From Pararobbsia silviterrae (GTDB lineage: Bacteria; Pseudomonadota; Gammaproteobacteria; Burkholderiales; Burkholderiaceae): a stretch of DNA of 64,000 nucleotides. This document shows positions 36,210-45,838 of the stretch, piece by piece. The position numbers and the translations under genes were made by a program. The notes under the pieces were generated by a model. That model was not told where the DNA came from and did no database searches. It saw only the letters and a program-made list of their open reading frames with translations. The stretch is from contig NZ_RBZU01000015.1 in assembly GCF_003628125.1 (NCBI RefSeq), positions 62,001-126,000 on the forward strand, given 5' to 3'. The stretch's first letter is position 1. Each line of letters begins with the position of its first letter.

Positions 36210-37262
36210 TCACGCATCCGACCGAAGTCGCCTTAAAATGGCCCGCATTGGTGCGGTCAGGCGCCACGAACGCGACATCCGAAGTGCCGCAAGTTGACTG
36301 TGGGCATCACGTGCGTCGGCCGCCTGACGCGCGCAAGCGATCTCGAGCTCTCTCACGCGCTCGTTAAGACGTTCGACTTGCGCATGCGTCGAGTCGGAGT
36401 CGAGCCGCAACGACGCCGCGCGAGCGAGCCCGGTTTCGACGACTTCCGGCGTATGAATCAGCGATAACAGGCGGTACTCATCGGCATTCACCTCATGCAG
36501 TAGCGTCATCGTCTCCGCACTCAACGCGGGCTTCTCGCTGCCGTTCTGCACGTGTACGATTTCTGCTTCGGGATCGAATGTAAAATCAAGCAAGTGTGCG
36601 ATCGCCGACGCCGTCTCCTTGAAATGCGGATACATGCCGATATAGACGAATCGCTCGTGAACCGCGGCCGCCAGTTTTAATTGATGATACTCATCGATCA
36701 GACTGTCGTAGTACGTCGGTTCGAGCGTCGGTCGGCCGAAAAGCACCGACCACAAGGTATTGAAATAGTAATTTCTGTAGTACGGCGTTCGGCACGCGAC
36801 GCGCGCAAGTTCATTTGGATCCGTATCTGGGTTTCGAAAAAGCGCGTACAATTCTTCGCCCATGACTTTTCGATACCAGGCAATTTCGCCTTGATTCAGG
36901 GGATATTTTTCCGGCTCATCAATGCCACGCGCCAAAATTAGCTTGATTTGAAAAATATCGGAAATGAAACGCTCAACCGGATCGCGCAAAATGGTCGCAT
37001 ACTGGCACCTCTCGCCTGGCAATCCAAAATCGAGATTTTGTCGCGTATGGTGATGGCAGAGATAGTTTTTGAGAAGATTATTTGGATCCCTGCCGCCCGG
37101 AAAATATATATTCAGGGCCGATTGCGTATCGAAAGGCGTACCAAACGACTTCAACGATCCATCGTATAAATCAAATACCGGGATTTGATTTCTGACCGCC
37201 GCATGTGCGAGAGAATGCCAGACGGTCGAACCGCTGGTCCGATGTAGGTGTAAGAAAATCAT
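36210..37262 (-). CDS. sulfotransferase-like protein, polysaccharide locus
   Basis: 350 residues starting directly with MIFLHLHRTSGSTVWHSLA, a 5'-PSB-like PAPS-binding loop. YATILRDPVERFISDIFQIK fits the 3'-phosphate-binding motif (R-D-P-xx-R) of sulfotransferase families acting on sugars. The C-terminal ~60 residues are coiled-coil-like (QVERLNERVRELEIACARQ) and end in LRMSRSWRLTAPMRAILRR, a tail often seen on polysaccharide enzymes. It would place sulfate on a glycan, using PAPS. It is the last gene of the minus-strand run. Confidence 0.65.
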   Translation of the reverse strand: MIFLHLHRTSGSTVWHSLAHAAVRNQIPVFDLYDGSLKSFGTPFDTQSALNIYFPGGRDPNNLLKNYLCHHHTRQNLDFGLPGERCQYATILRDPVERFISDIFQIKLILARGIDEPEKYPLNQGEIAWYRKVMGEELYALFRNPDTDPNELARVACRTPYYRNYYFNTLWSVLFGRPTLEPTYYDSLIDEYHQLKLAAAVHERFVYIGMYPHFKETASAIAHLLDFTFDPEAEIVHVQNGSEKPALSAETMTLLHEVNADEYRLLSLIHTPEVVETGLARAASLRLDSDSTHAQVERLNERVRELEIACARQAADARDAHSQLAALRMSRSWRLTAPMRAILRRLRSDA

Positions 37263-37450
37263 TCCGAACTATCCTTCTTATCACACGCTGCGTGTCATGC
37301 ACGACGCCAAGTCAAATAGGCGTCAATCACGTGGGAGCGTCACACGCCTGTAACGACGGCTCGCTACGATCTTTTTAAATCGGGGAATGGCGTGTGAGGC
37401 GACGCAGCACCACGCCGTCCCACCTCCCGTCCATCGCGAGAGCCATACTT

Positions 37451-38983
37451 TCAGGCAGTGTCCGAAATCGCGGGACGCGCAAAAGGCGCTTCCAACGCAA
37501 TACCGAGTTCTTCGTAGAATGCGTCCAACTCGCAGTTCTCCATGACCAACCTCGGATGAAACTTGAGCCAATGCATCCACAGCTCTTGGTTATCCAGAAA
37601 CCAGATATGCAAGGATTGCCCGAAATCGAGGTAAAAAACCGCCGGATCCCAATGATGCAGACGAGCGATCAGCCAGCAAGCCAACGACCCGCCCTGCAGC
37701 ATAATGAGCGGGGGCCCACTTCCGATACGCTTAGCCTCTGCCTTTGCTTCGATCGTGGCCGCTTTGCATAGATCAAGAATAGCATATCGCTGGTTGTAAC
37801 TTAAAAGCGGTATTTCGAGATGAGTAAACGACGGTAACTTCCATCTTTCGCCGAGCGCCTTGACGCGATTTGCACCGACCAGGACGACAGGCCGTGATCG
37901 CGCAAATACGGGAAGTCGCTTGATGTCTCCGGAATAGACCCATCGCTTCCAGATCATGGACTCGTACACCGGCGAATCCGCGCCAAAGAGATCCGCAAAA
38001 GTACGCAACTGCGTCGATTCCATCTCGCCGATCGCATCTGTCCGCCCAAATATCCGATGCGCAATAGTGGGCTGCCATTTGAACGAAACTGACCGGAAAT
38101 AGTCGGGCGAAACTGTCTCGGTGCGGATGCCTTGAAAGAGTTCGTCAAGAAAATTTTCGTTATAAACACCCATCTCGGGCAGGAAAGCGTCGAACGCTCG
38201 CGCGGCAAGACGATCAATCTGTGCGTCGGTAAATATGTTCTGCAACTGCCGCTCAACCAACCAGGACGAAAGCAGCGCCCGCGCAGTTTGCAGGTTATGC
38301 ACACAATCCCAAAACCCGTGCGGCAAGCGAGGATAGGCACAGGCCTGGTTACTTTCGAGTCGCTCAAAGAATGCGTCCGCCGATAGAGCGATGAGCGAGT
38401 ACTCACGTTCGTCGACACGGAACCGCAGCGTTTCCGCGAGTCCGAATTGGCGGGAATACGCAAGGTTGTCCTCGCGGTCGCGCGCCTGCATGTCGTCAGG
38501 CTGCTGGGGCACGTAGGAAACAGGAACTGGCAACACGGCGGAGATCGTCAGATCGATCTCATCGCCGCCCTCATCAACCGCATGCTCGAGATAGTGAATT
38601 AGTGCACCGCCCGATCTCGACTCAGGAACCACAATGAGATAGAGAAGCGGATCGAAATACGCGTTGGGCTTATATCCAAGCTTTTCTCCGAACTCAAGAA
38701 AGTGCTCGAGCGGCGCAACACCCGCTGGGATAAATTCGCGATAACACGAGACATAAAACGCCTCGTCGAAAATGCGCATCCGTTGAAGGCGCTTGCGCAA
38801 TGCAACCGCTTGCCGTTCGCTTGTGCGCTGCGCATCCGAGCGCCATATCCGCTTCGCGACAATGCGAATATGGTTCGGAGGCAATCGCCAGCCGCGCCGA
38901 TAACGATGTGGGATAAAGCGGCGCCGAAACGCGTGCCGCGCGCGATCGGCGAACGCTTGGATGGAGGCTATTCTGTCGCGCAT
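37451..38983 (-). CDS. polysaccharide biosynthesis protein with GT-D-like C-terminal domain
   Basis: 510 residues. Residues ~70-130 hold the FDPxYYL-type repeats (RIFDEAFYVSCYREFIPAGVAPLEHFLEFGEKLGYKPNAYFDPLLYL) common beside bacterial glycosyltransferases. The C-terminal ~200 residues show PPLIMLQGGSLACWLIARLHH and AVFYLDFGQSLHIWF, which resemble the GT-D (DUF1792) fold. A glycosyltransferase role is therefore likely but unproven. It lies 23 bp downstream of the WbqC-like gene in the main operon. The next gene is separated by 188 bp. Confidence 0.55.
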   Translation of the reverse strand: MRDRIASIQAFADRARHAFRRRFIPHRYRRGWRLPPNHIRIVAKRIWRSDAQRTSERQAVALRKRLQRMRIFDEAFYVSCYREFIPAGVAPLEHFLEFGEKLGYKPNAYFDPLLYLIVVPESRSGGALIHYLEHAVDEGGDEIDLTISAVLPVPVSYVPQQPDDMQARDREDNLAYSRQFGLAETLRFRVDEREYSLIALSADAFFERLESNQACAYPRLPHGFWDCVHNLQTARALLSSWLVERQLQNIFTDAQIDRLAARAFDAFLPEMGVYNENFLDELFQGIRTETVSPDYFRSVSFKWQPTIAHRIFGRTDAIGEMESTQLRTFADLFGADSPVYESMIWKRWVYSGDIKRLPVFARSRPVVLVGANRVKALGERWKLPSFTHLEIPLLSYNQRYAILDLCKAATIEAKAEAKRIGSGPPLIMLQGGSLACWLIARLHHWDPAVFYLDFGQSLHIWFLDNQELWMHWLKFHPRLVMENCELDAFYEELGIALEAPFARPAISDTA

Positions 38984-39006
38984 CGTGAATCTCCGACGTC
39001 AGTCCG

Positions 39007-39768
39007 TTATTCGACGATACGAATCGTGCGTTGCAAGAAGGATCGGACAACATCGGGGTCGTTCCACATCAGGACGTCGAGCACCGACATGTTGGGTTCG
39101 AATCGATTGTGATCGACAGAATACGTCAGGGTGGCGGGTTCGATGAATCGCAGATCGATCTTCGCTTTCCGCCATTCTTCGGAAACGAAGATATCCCTAC
39201 CGCCCGGAGGATTGATATAGCGTGTCGCGCCGAACGCCGTGGTGATCGCGAGTGCCCATTGCCCGGCGTGATCGACCCCGGACAGATCGAGATCGAGTTC
39301 GCTGCATAACGACCACTTGAACGGAATCCCGAGGTAGTCGCAGACCACGGATAGAGTTTGCACGTTCAGGTCGACCAGACGAAGGGTCGCCGTTCGCGAG
39401 AATGCCTGTCTGACTAGTTCACACACGCGCTCAAAATAAGGCGACTTGCCTCGATAGTGATTAAGCTGCCCCAACACGCGACGCTGCGCGGCACCCTTGT
39501 CGACGAGCATCACGTCATGAATCGCGGTCGTCGAACGGTGTGCAACCGGCACGCCGACGTACTGCCAGCCTTGCGTGGGATGCAAAATCCGATTTCGATT
39601 CATCCAGCTCCGGGCGCTGTATTTAACGACATCGAAAACAATCCAGTGGTCGCACGCGAGGATCAACTGGTAGTGCCCGAGATACGGGAAGAAGTACGGC
39701 TGCATGATCCCCAACGTCAATCCCGAACCCCGTGCGGCACCTGTGCATTCGGGCCGCGACGCATCCAT
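39007..39768 (-). CDS. WbqC-like family protein
   Basis: 253 residues from the ATG at 39768, which matches the family start better than a longer frame to 39918 overlapping the aminotransferase. The core LGIMQPYFFPYLGHYQLILACDHWIVFDVVKY...RSWMNRNRIL is the WbqC signature. WbqC proteins occur in O-antigen clusters, often next to DegT aminotransferases, and are thought to act in amino-sugar modification; no reaction is established. It follows the DegT gene by 20 bp in the operon. Confidence 0.85.
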   Translation of the reverse strand: MDASRPECTGAARGSGLTLGIMQPYFFPYLGHYQLILACDHWIVFDVVKYSARSWMNRNRILHPTQGWQYVGVPVAHRSTTAIHDVMLVDKGAAQRRVLGQLNHYRGKSPYFERVCELVRQAFSRTATLRLVDLNVQTLSVVCDYLGIPFKWSLCSELDLDLSGVDHAGQWALAITTAFGATRYINPPGGRDIFVSEEWRKAKIDLRFIEPATLTYSVDHNRFEPNMSVLDVLMWNDPDVVRSFLQRTIRIVE

Positions 39769-39788
39769 GGCAGTGTTGGCTTCGTGGC

Positions 39789-40913
39789 TCAAATCGCGCG
39801 CTCCCGAATGTCGCGAACCATTCGGCACACCTTGTCGATATCCGATTCGGTGATCCCCTGTCCCGAGGGAAATTGAATCAAAGTCTCGCAGAGCTGCTCC
39901 GTGACCGGCAGTGACCACGGCGTGTCGTCAAACGGGGGGCACAGGTGCGTGGCCGGCCAGAAATACCGCCGGACGTAGATATTCCGGTTCCAAAGTTCAT
40001 TCATCAGGCGATCACGACTGGTCCCGAAAACCGACTCGTCAATCTGCGCGACAACATACTGGTAATTGCTTTGCCCGTCGTCGCCGTAGTCGATGACTCG
40101 CAAACCCGGAACATCGGCCAGCAAGCGGCGATAGTGAAGATATCGCTCGCGGTTATCGACGATGAGCGCGTCGATATTGCGCAACCCAATCAAGGCCATC
40201 GCCGCCTGCGCTTCGGACATCTTCGCGTTCATGCGCAATAAACCCGACGTCACGAAGCCCATGTCGTGAAAACTGCGCGCCGCGCGCAACTTGGCCGCGA
40301 GCAGGTCGTCGTTCGTCGTGATGCATCCCCCCTCGGCCGCGTTCAGTATCTTGGTCGCGTGGAACGAGAAGATCTCGGCGTGACCCAGTCCGCCGATCGG
40401 CACACCTTTGAAGCGGCAGCCAGTTGCATGCGCGGCGTCGAACACAAGCTTCAGACCGCGCCGCTGGGCAAGGTCGGTGAGACCGTGCGGATCACATGGC
40501 CGGCCCCATAGATGGACGCCCAGAATCGCGGCGGTCGAGTCCGTGACAAGCGGCTCGACGCGTCTCGCGTCAAGCACATGCGTCTCGGGATCGACATCGC
40601 AAAAGACGGGGGTGAGTCCTGCCCAGACAATCGACTGAACCGTGGCCGGAAACGTGAACGAGGGCGTGATGACGTTGCCCTTCAGATCAAGCGATCTGAG
40701 CACCAACATCAAAGCGATCGTGCCATTGGTCACGCAGATCGCATGCTTGACATTGAGATATGCGGCTAACGCGCGATCGAGTTCGGCCGTCAGCGGACCG
40801 TGATTGCTGTAGAAACCCCGATCGAAGATGTCCGAGAACGCCGACTGGAACGCATCCCAGCTCGGAAAGTTCAGTTGGCCGACATGCATCGCCTTGTCGG
40901 AGTCCTCTAGCAT
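39789..40913 (-). CDS. DegT/DnrJ/EryC1/StrS aminotransferase (first copy)
   Basis: 374 residues, the usual size for the sugar aminotransferase family. The PLP lysine sits in FSFHATKILNAAEGG, with DAAHATG as the PLP-contacting Asp region. It transfers an amino group to a nucleotide keto-sugar. The start overlaps the stop of the second copy by 7 bp, so the two are coupled. WbqC follows it. The two copies differ clearly in sequence and are not a recent duplication. Confidence 0.88.
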   Translation of the reverse strand: MLEDSDKAMHVGQLNFPSWDAFQSAFSDIFDRGFYSNHGPLTAELDRALAAYLNVKHAICVTNGTIALMLVLRSLDLKGNVITPSFTFPATVQSIVWAGLTPVFCDVDPETHVLDARRVEPLVTDSTAAILGVHLWGRPCDPHGLTDLAQRRGLKLVFDAAHATGCRFKGVPIGGLGHAEIFSFHATKILNAAEGGCITTNDDLLAAKLRAARSFHDMGFVTSGLLRMNAKMSEAQAAMALIGLRNIDALIVDNRERYLHYRRLLADVPGLRVIDYGDDGQSNYQYVVAQIDESVFGTSRDRLMNELWNRNIYVRRYFWPATHLCPPFDDTPWSLPVTEQLCETLIQFPSGQGITESDIDKVCRMVRDIRERAI

Positions 40914-42172
40914 GCGCGGCTCCGCAGACGTTCGAGCATCGCAGGGGCGTCTCTAAACAGCGCCCGGAAAAGCGCCGCAAGGCGCACGATGTCGGCATGC
41001 GTGACGCCGTCGCCGCAAGGCATCTGAATCCACACGCGGCTCACCTCTTCGGTCACAGGCAGCGCCGTGCGCTCAGACCCGGGCGCCTCGACTTCAAGCG
41101 CGTAGAGCGGCGGCGAATAGTAGGGCCGCACGAGCGCGTTCTCAGCGCGCAGCACATCGATGAGCTGCGCGCGGCTGAACGGACAGCTCGGTTCCACGCG
41201 CATCAAGGCAAGACAGAAGTTTTTGACGTTCGCGTCATAGTCAGCGAACGTTACGAAGGGGATGTCCTTGAACGCACGCTGGTAGGCGACGAAGCGCGCT
41301 CGATTGTCGGCCATGATGCTTTCCGCATGCGGAAGATTCGACAACGCCAGGGCGGCATGAATCTCGTTGAGCTTCGCGTTCATGCCCAGTTGCGTCGGCG
41401 CACCCGAGTTGTCATATCCGAATGTACGTTGGCTCCTGAGCGCATCGGCCAGCGCAGCATGATTCGTCGTCAGATAGCCGCCTTCGAACCCGTTGATCAG
41501 CTTCGTCGCATGGAGACTGAAAACGCATGCGGTCGCGCGAGACCCGACGAGATCCGTGCCATAGCGCCCTCCGACTCCATAGACCGCGTCGATGATGAGC
41601 GGAACATCATGCTCGCGCGTCGTCGCCTCCAGCGCATCGATATCGCAGAGCGCGTTCACGTTGTCGACAGCAAGCACTGCCGCGGTGTCTGGACCGATCA
41701 TCCGCGCCAATTCACGCGGACATAGGGTTTGCGTGTGCGGATCAACATCGCAATACCGTGGCTCGAGACCCGCCCAGCGAATCACGTGGGGCAGTCCCCG
41801 AAACGTGAATGCGGGCATGATCACTTCTCGCCCACTGGGCCTCGCCAATGCCCGAATCGAAAGAATCAAGGCAAAGCACGCGTTCGCGAACGCGACGCAA
41901 TGTTGCGCGCCGTGCCACTGCGCAAGACGATCTTCGAGTTCGCTGACGAGCGGGCCCTGATTGCTGAGTCGCCGCCTCTCGAAGGCCTTCGCCATCATCG
42001 CGAAGAAGGCCTGCGGATCTCGATTCGCGAGCTGGCCGGTCGCGAGTGCACGCGCAAAGGCCGGGGGTCCCCCCAACACGGCCCAGTCATCAGGGCCAGC
42101 CTTCTCCGCGATCGCCGCGACGGATGACGGATCCGACGGCCCGCGTGATCGGATAGCCGAATCGAAGCTCAT
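40907..42172 (-). CDS. DegT/DnrJ/EryC1/StrS-family aminotransferase (second copy)
   Basis: 421 residues from the ATG at 42172, in 4-bp overlap with the methyltransferase stop (ATGA). The PLP lysine is in FSLHATKLINGFEGG and the Asp in IIDAVYGVGGRYG. An N-terminal extension of about 50 residues precedes the family core (VAAIAEKAGPDDWAVLGGPP). It likely acts on a nucleotide sugar made for the surface polysaccharide. Two such genes side by side suggest a di-amino sugar or two different amino sugars. Confidence 0.85.
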   Translation of the reverse strand: MSFDSAIRSRGPSDPSSVAAIAEKAGPDDWAVLGGPPAFARALATGQLANRDPQAFFAMMAKAFERRRLSNQGPLVSELEDRLAQWHGAQHCVAFANACFALILSIRALARPSGREVIMPAFTFRGLPHVIRWAGLEPRYCDVDPHTQTLCPRELARMIGPDTAAVLAVDNVNALCDIDALEATTREHDVPLIIDAVYGVGGRYGTDLVGSRATACVFSLHATKLINGFEGGYLTTNHAALADALRSQRTFGYDNSGAPTQLGMNAKLNEIHAALALSNLPHAESIMADNRARFVAYQRAFKDIPFVTFADYDANVKNFCLALMRVEPSCPFSRAQLIDVLRAENALVRPYYSPPLYALEVEAPGSERTALPVTEEVSRVWIQMPCGDGVTHADIVRLAALFRALFRDAPAMLERLRSRAC

Positions 42173-42867
42173 GAGCGTTTCAGAACCGCGTCGTAACGAT
42201 AGTGCGCCGAATAAAACGAATCCGGCATGCGAACGATCTGCGTACGCCAACCTGCCTGGACGGCCAACGCATCCATCTCTGCGGGAGTCCGCCATGCGCC
42301 CAGCGTGCCACCGGTCGCGGCCAGTTCATCGGCGGGGGGCACACTGCCTTTATAGAAGGCGTGTGCTCGACTCCGGTCCGGGAGTTGGCCCAGAAATAGA
42401 GTCTCGACACACGTGAATCGATCGTGCAGCACGCGCAACATCTGCAGCGCGGTCTCAGGCGGAAAGTATTGAAACGCGCCGTAGCACAGGACCTTCGTGA
42501 AACGTTCGGGCGCGGCTTCCTGCTGCAAATACGCTAGCGCGTCGGCAAGCAGATAACCTTCCGACGAACGTTTGACGAAGCGACGGTTTGCCACGTCGAT
42601 CAAGAACGCTGAATAGTCGACACCCAGTCCCCCGTGACACGCCGAGAAAATCGATGTCGTCAATGCACCATTCCCGCAGCAGAGGTCGAGCAGCGTATCG
42701 TCCTGCGTCAATTCGAGCGCCGTGGTGATCTGGGCAACGATCATGGCGATCTGCTCAGCGGAAACCGGGCGTCCGTTAACCGTGCGGCGCACTTGCGCCC
42801 ACACATCATCGTCGTCGCACGTTTCGGGATGATGCCTGTCCGGGTAATGACTCGATGCAGTATTCAT
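42169..42867 (-). CDS. class I SAM-dependent methyltransferase
   Basis: 232 residues. SAM motif I is LLDLCCGNGALT (residue ~59), then GVDYSAFLIDVA, and CYGAFQYFPPETALQMLRVL as motif III/IV. The C-terminus is that of a Methyltransf_25-type small-molecule enzyme. It could methylate a sugar or a lipid-linked chain end. In ABC-exported O-antigens, chain-end methylation often stops growth, and the exporter gene lies upstream in this operon. The target is not provable here. Confidence 0.82.
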   Translation of the reverse strand: MNTASSHYPDRHHPETCDDDDVWAQVRRTVNGRPVSAEQIAMIVAQITTALELTQDDTLLDLCCGNGALTTSIFSACHGGLGVDYSAFLIDVANRRFVKRSSEGYLLADALAYLQQEAAPERFTKVLCYGAFQYFPPETALQMLRVLHDRFTCVETLFLGQLPDRSRAHAFYKGSVPPADELAATGGTLGAWRTPAEMDALAVQAGWRTQIVRMPDSFYSAHYRYDAVLKRS

Positions 42868-42897
42868 AGATGTCCGGCAAATGTCGTGACCAGCGCT

Positions 42898-43887
42898 TCA
42901 GCGCGTCGCGTGTAGCCATCGAATAATGCGCCAGACTTTCGAAGCCGTCAGCCCTGTGTAAGCCCGGATTTCGCCGGGTTGAGTTCGTTCGAGATCTCGC
43001 GTTCCAAACAACGGTTGGCCATTCATAAACATTTCAGCCACCTGGCGATTGCTCGCTTCATAGGATTGGACAACTGCCATACGCTGCGCATCGGACAGAA
43101 ATGGGACATCGTCAAATACGCCCAAATTCGATGTGGCGGCGGTCAGGGCGATCAACTGCTTGTGGTATCGACGCTTGCGCGCGACGTCCAAGGGAAGGCG
43201 ATTGATCCAGCGCTGGAAATTGAGGATGTCGCGATTGATCCGCTCGTTACTTCTCCCGCTCGGCAACTGGATCGAGCCGGGCGCGACACCCGCGAATTGT
43301 AGAAAATCCGCTCGTATGTCGCTTCCGTTACCGGCAAAAGGTGCGTAATCGCGCAGCGTCACGGATTCTGTTCCGAATTCTGCGACCCAGGGCTTGATTC
43401 GCTCCGCGTAATCCCAGATATCGCGATCCCGACGCATCGTTGCATCGAGCGTGTCGCCATTGCCTTGCGCTTTGACCGTTTGGTTGTACCAGGACAGATG
43501 CGCGTCGTCCTGGCGCCGAATGTAGCAGAGAATATCGACGCGTTCGTCAAATCGCCGGCCCGCCGCATCGAGCAACGCGGCCAAACGTTTCGGCGCGGGA
43601 AAAAGATAGAAGTTCTCGCTGCTGAGCACAACCGTGCTCGCGGCATGGCCCGCGACTTCATTCTCGAATCGTCGCTGCAGATCGTCGAGCGTCAGCGGCT
43701 GCTGGCTCGCCCAGTCGGGGTATGCGCCGTGCAGCCGGAACGCCAGATCATGATGACCGAAGCCACGCAGGCTGACATCCGGATAGTGGAGCCCATGGTC
43801 GAGCAGCGCGGATCGGTTATCGGCAAGGGTCCGTTGTATTGCAGTCGAACCGGTCTTCGGTGCGCCTATATGGACAATCCAGCGCAT
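42898..43887 (-). CDS. sulfotransferase-like protein (second)
   Basis: 329 residues from the ATG at 43887, which starts directly at MRWIVHIGAPKTGSTAIQRTL. GAPKTGST is the PAPS 5'-phosphosulfate loop of the sulfotransferase family, and LCYIRRQDDAHLSWYNQ contains the 3'-phosphate-binding residues. The C-terminal part is rich in basic residues. It is encoded 30 bp upstream of the methyltransferase in the same operon. It would transfer sulfate from PAPS to a sugar. No PAPS-producing genes are in the window. Confidence 0.72.
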   Translation of the reverse strand: MRWIVHIGAPKTGSTAIQRTLADNRSALLDHGLHYPDVSLRGFGHHDLAFRLHGAYPDWASQQPLTLDDLQRRFENEVAGHAASTVVLSSENFYLFPAPKRLAALLDAAGRRFDERVDILCYIRRQDDAHLSWYNQTVKAQGNGDTLDATMRRDRDIWDYAERIKPWVAEFGTESVTLRDYAPFAGNGSDIRADFLQFAGVAPGSIQLPSGRSNERINRDILNFQRWINRLPLDVARKRRYHKQLIALTAATSNLGVFDDVPFLSDAQRMAVVQSYEASNRQVAEMFMNGQPLFGTRDLERTQPGEIRAYTGLTASKVWRIIRWLHATR

Positions 43888-44088
43888 ACGCTCTATGCCT
43901 CGTCTCGTCGAACAATCGTTGTTCCGCTCGAATCGCTGCAGCATACTCCGCCGTCGCCCGTCAAACGCGGTGCGCTCGTCTCGCCCAGCAAAGCGTCAAC
44001 GAGCAATTCGGATACCCGCGCTTGAAAGGCCGTGCGCCCGCGCCCCGGGGTCTGCCATGACGCAACCCCGAGTACACACGCTTCAATC

Positions 44089-44847
44089 TCAAACAGCCTG
44101 CCCCACCGTTTCCGTAGTGCCGCCCGACGACGCCGATTGCCCACGCTCTTCGTGAACGATCTTGCCGTGCGAGATATGGAGAATCCGGCTGCACACGCGA
44201 TGCAGCAAATCCTTGTCGTGCGATGCGAGCACGACGATGCCCGACTGGTTGATCAGGTGCGTCAGACGCTCCTTCGCGCGCTCGCGGAATTCGTCGTCGC
44301 CCACGCTGAGCCATTCGTCCATCAGCAGGATGTCGGCGCCGACCGACGTCGAGATCGCAAACGCCAGACGCAACGTCATCCCGCTCGAATACGTGCGCAC
44401 GGGCAGTTTCAGATAATCGCCAAGTCCTGAAAACTCGCTGATCTCCGGAATCAACGGCCGAATCGTGCGCACGGGCAGCCCCATCGTGATCGCGCGCAGG
44501 ACGATGTTCTCCTCACCAGTCGCGTCGACATCGAAGCCCTGCGCGATATCGAGCAGCGAGGTCACCGAGCCCTGCACATCGAGGCGGCCCGATGCCGGTT
44601 CATAGATGCCGCTCAACGCACGCAACATCGTCGTCTTGCCCGAGCCGTTGTGCCCGAGCAAACCCACACGCTCGCCGTTCTCGATATGCAGCGTGAGATT
44701 GTCGATCGCGCGCACGGACACGCCGCGATCCGTCCCGGACAACTTGCCGCCCGTCGCCGCCGCGAGAAACGTCTTGCGCATCGAGCGCTGCGTCCCCTGA
44801 TAGATCGGAAATTCGACGACGACGTTTTCCGCAATGATGTGTGCCAT
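44089..44847 (-). CDS. wzt: polysaccharide ABC exporter, ATPase (Wzt/RfbE type)
   Basis: 252 residues. Walker A GHNGSGKTT, the atypical signature YSSGM that marks the polysaccharide-export class, Walker B ILLMDEWLSVGD and His in LASHDKDL. It couples ATP hydrolysis to flipping the finished polysaccharide across the inner membrane. The protein ends shortly after the ATPase core, so the C-terminal carbohydrate-binding domain seen in chain-end-recognising Wzt proteins is missing. It starts 3 bp after the permease stop. Confidence 0.9.
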   Translation of the reverse strand: MAHIIAENVVVEFPIYQGTQRSMRKTFLAAATGGKLSGTDRGVSVRAIDNLTLHIENGERVGLLGHNGSGKTTMLRALSGIYEPASGRLDVQGSVTSLLDIAQGFDVDATGEENIVLRAITMGLPVRTIRPLIPEISEFSGLGDYLKLPVRTYSSGMTLRLAFAISTSVGADILLMDEWLSVGDDEFRERAKERLTHLINQSGIVVLASHDKDLLHRVCSRILHISHGKIVHEERGQSASSGGTTETVGQAV

Positions 44848-44850
44848 GGC

Positions 44851-45756
44851 TTACAACCAATAAACGATGCGCGAACGGAAGCGCGCGAACAGCAAGAACG
44901 AAATACACGCCGTCAAAGCCACGACACCCGTGACCTGCAGCCACAGCATGCCGCCCGAATCCACGCCGAGCAGCGGGTTGCGCACAAGCTCGAGCATGTA
45001 GAAGAACGGATTGATCTGCGCAATCCAGATGTGATTCTTAAGCACGCTGGCCTGCCACATGATCGGCGTCATAAAGAACACCACCTGCAGCACATTCGTG
45101 ACGATCTGCGGAATATCGCGGAAACGCGCGCTCAACAAACCGACGAGCAACGCGACCCAGAAAAGGAAAATCCCGACGATCACCAGCCCGAGCAACGATT
45201 CGAGCAAGCCGAGCGGCCGGAACGGCAAAAAGATGAGCACCACGACCACCAGCACCACGGCGTTGTGCATGAAGACGATCATATTGCGCCAGACCAGCCG
45301 CAATACGTACGACGTAATCGGCATCTGGCCGTTCTTGATGCTGCCCTCGGAACCCATGAACACGAGGCAGCTTTCGTTGATAACCGTATTGATGAAACTC
45401 CACGTGATCATCCCCGATGCGAGATAAGGAATGTAGTCACGCAGCGTCATCCGGAACAGGCCCGCGTACATGACGCTCAAGCCGCTGACCAGCACGGCCG
45501 TGCTGATCGTGATCCAGAACGGACCCAGGACGGACCGGCGATACCGTTGCCGGATGTCGTGCCAACCCAGGAATGCCCAGGTCTCCGTGGTCGTCAGCGC
45601 GGCCCAGAGGTCCTTTCCGGCCTCCGCGATCCGCATCGAGAATGTCCTTTTCAAAACGCGTTCCTGTGAAAAAAGAATGTCGGCGTCGACGGGAGCGGGT
45701 ATCGCATCACCGGAGGCCAAACGCCGCATTTTATCCCGAGATTGCGTCGAATCCAT
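44851..45756 (-). CDS. wzm: polysaccharide ABC exporter, permease (Wzm type)
   Basis: 301 residues from the ATG at 45756. About six membrane helices; the ABC-2 membrane signature FLGWHDIRQRYRRSVLGPFW lies before the first helix. Later helices include VFFMTPIMWQASVLKNH and AQINPFFYMLELVRNPLLG. With the ATPase 3 bp downstream it forms the export pump for the O-polysaccharide. The start choice is supported by a break from an Arg-rich upstream frame. Confidence 0.88.
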   Translation of the reverse strand: MDSTQSRDKMRRLASGDAIPAPVDADILFSQERVLKRTFSMRIAEAGKDLWAALTTTETWAFLGWHDIRQRYRRSVLGPFWITISTAVLVSGLSVMYAGLFRMTLRDYIPYLASGMITWSFINTVINESCLVFMGSEGSIKNGQMPITSYVLRLVWRNMIVFMHNAVVLVVVVLIFLPFRPLGLLESLLGLVIVGIFLFWVALLVGLLSARFRDIPQIVTNVLQVVFFMTPIMWQASVLKNHIWIAQINPFFYMLELVRNPLLGVDSGGMLWLQVTGVVALTACISFLLFARFRSRIVYWL

Positions 45757-45838
45757 GTGACTCGATTCGTACGCACCAGGGATCGCAGCCGGGCAGCCGG
45801 ACGAGCGCCCTATCGCCGTCCGGCCGCGCGCCAACCCA

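Noticed and set aside
43893-44144. Small minus-strand frame between wzt and the sulfotransferase
   Set aside because: It starts inside wzt, has no ribosome-binding site, and its product resembles nothing. It may be leftover sequence, but support is too weak to list.
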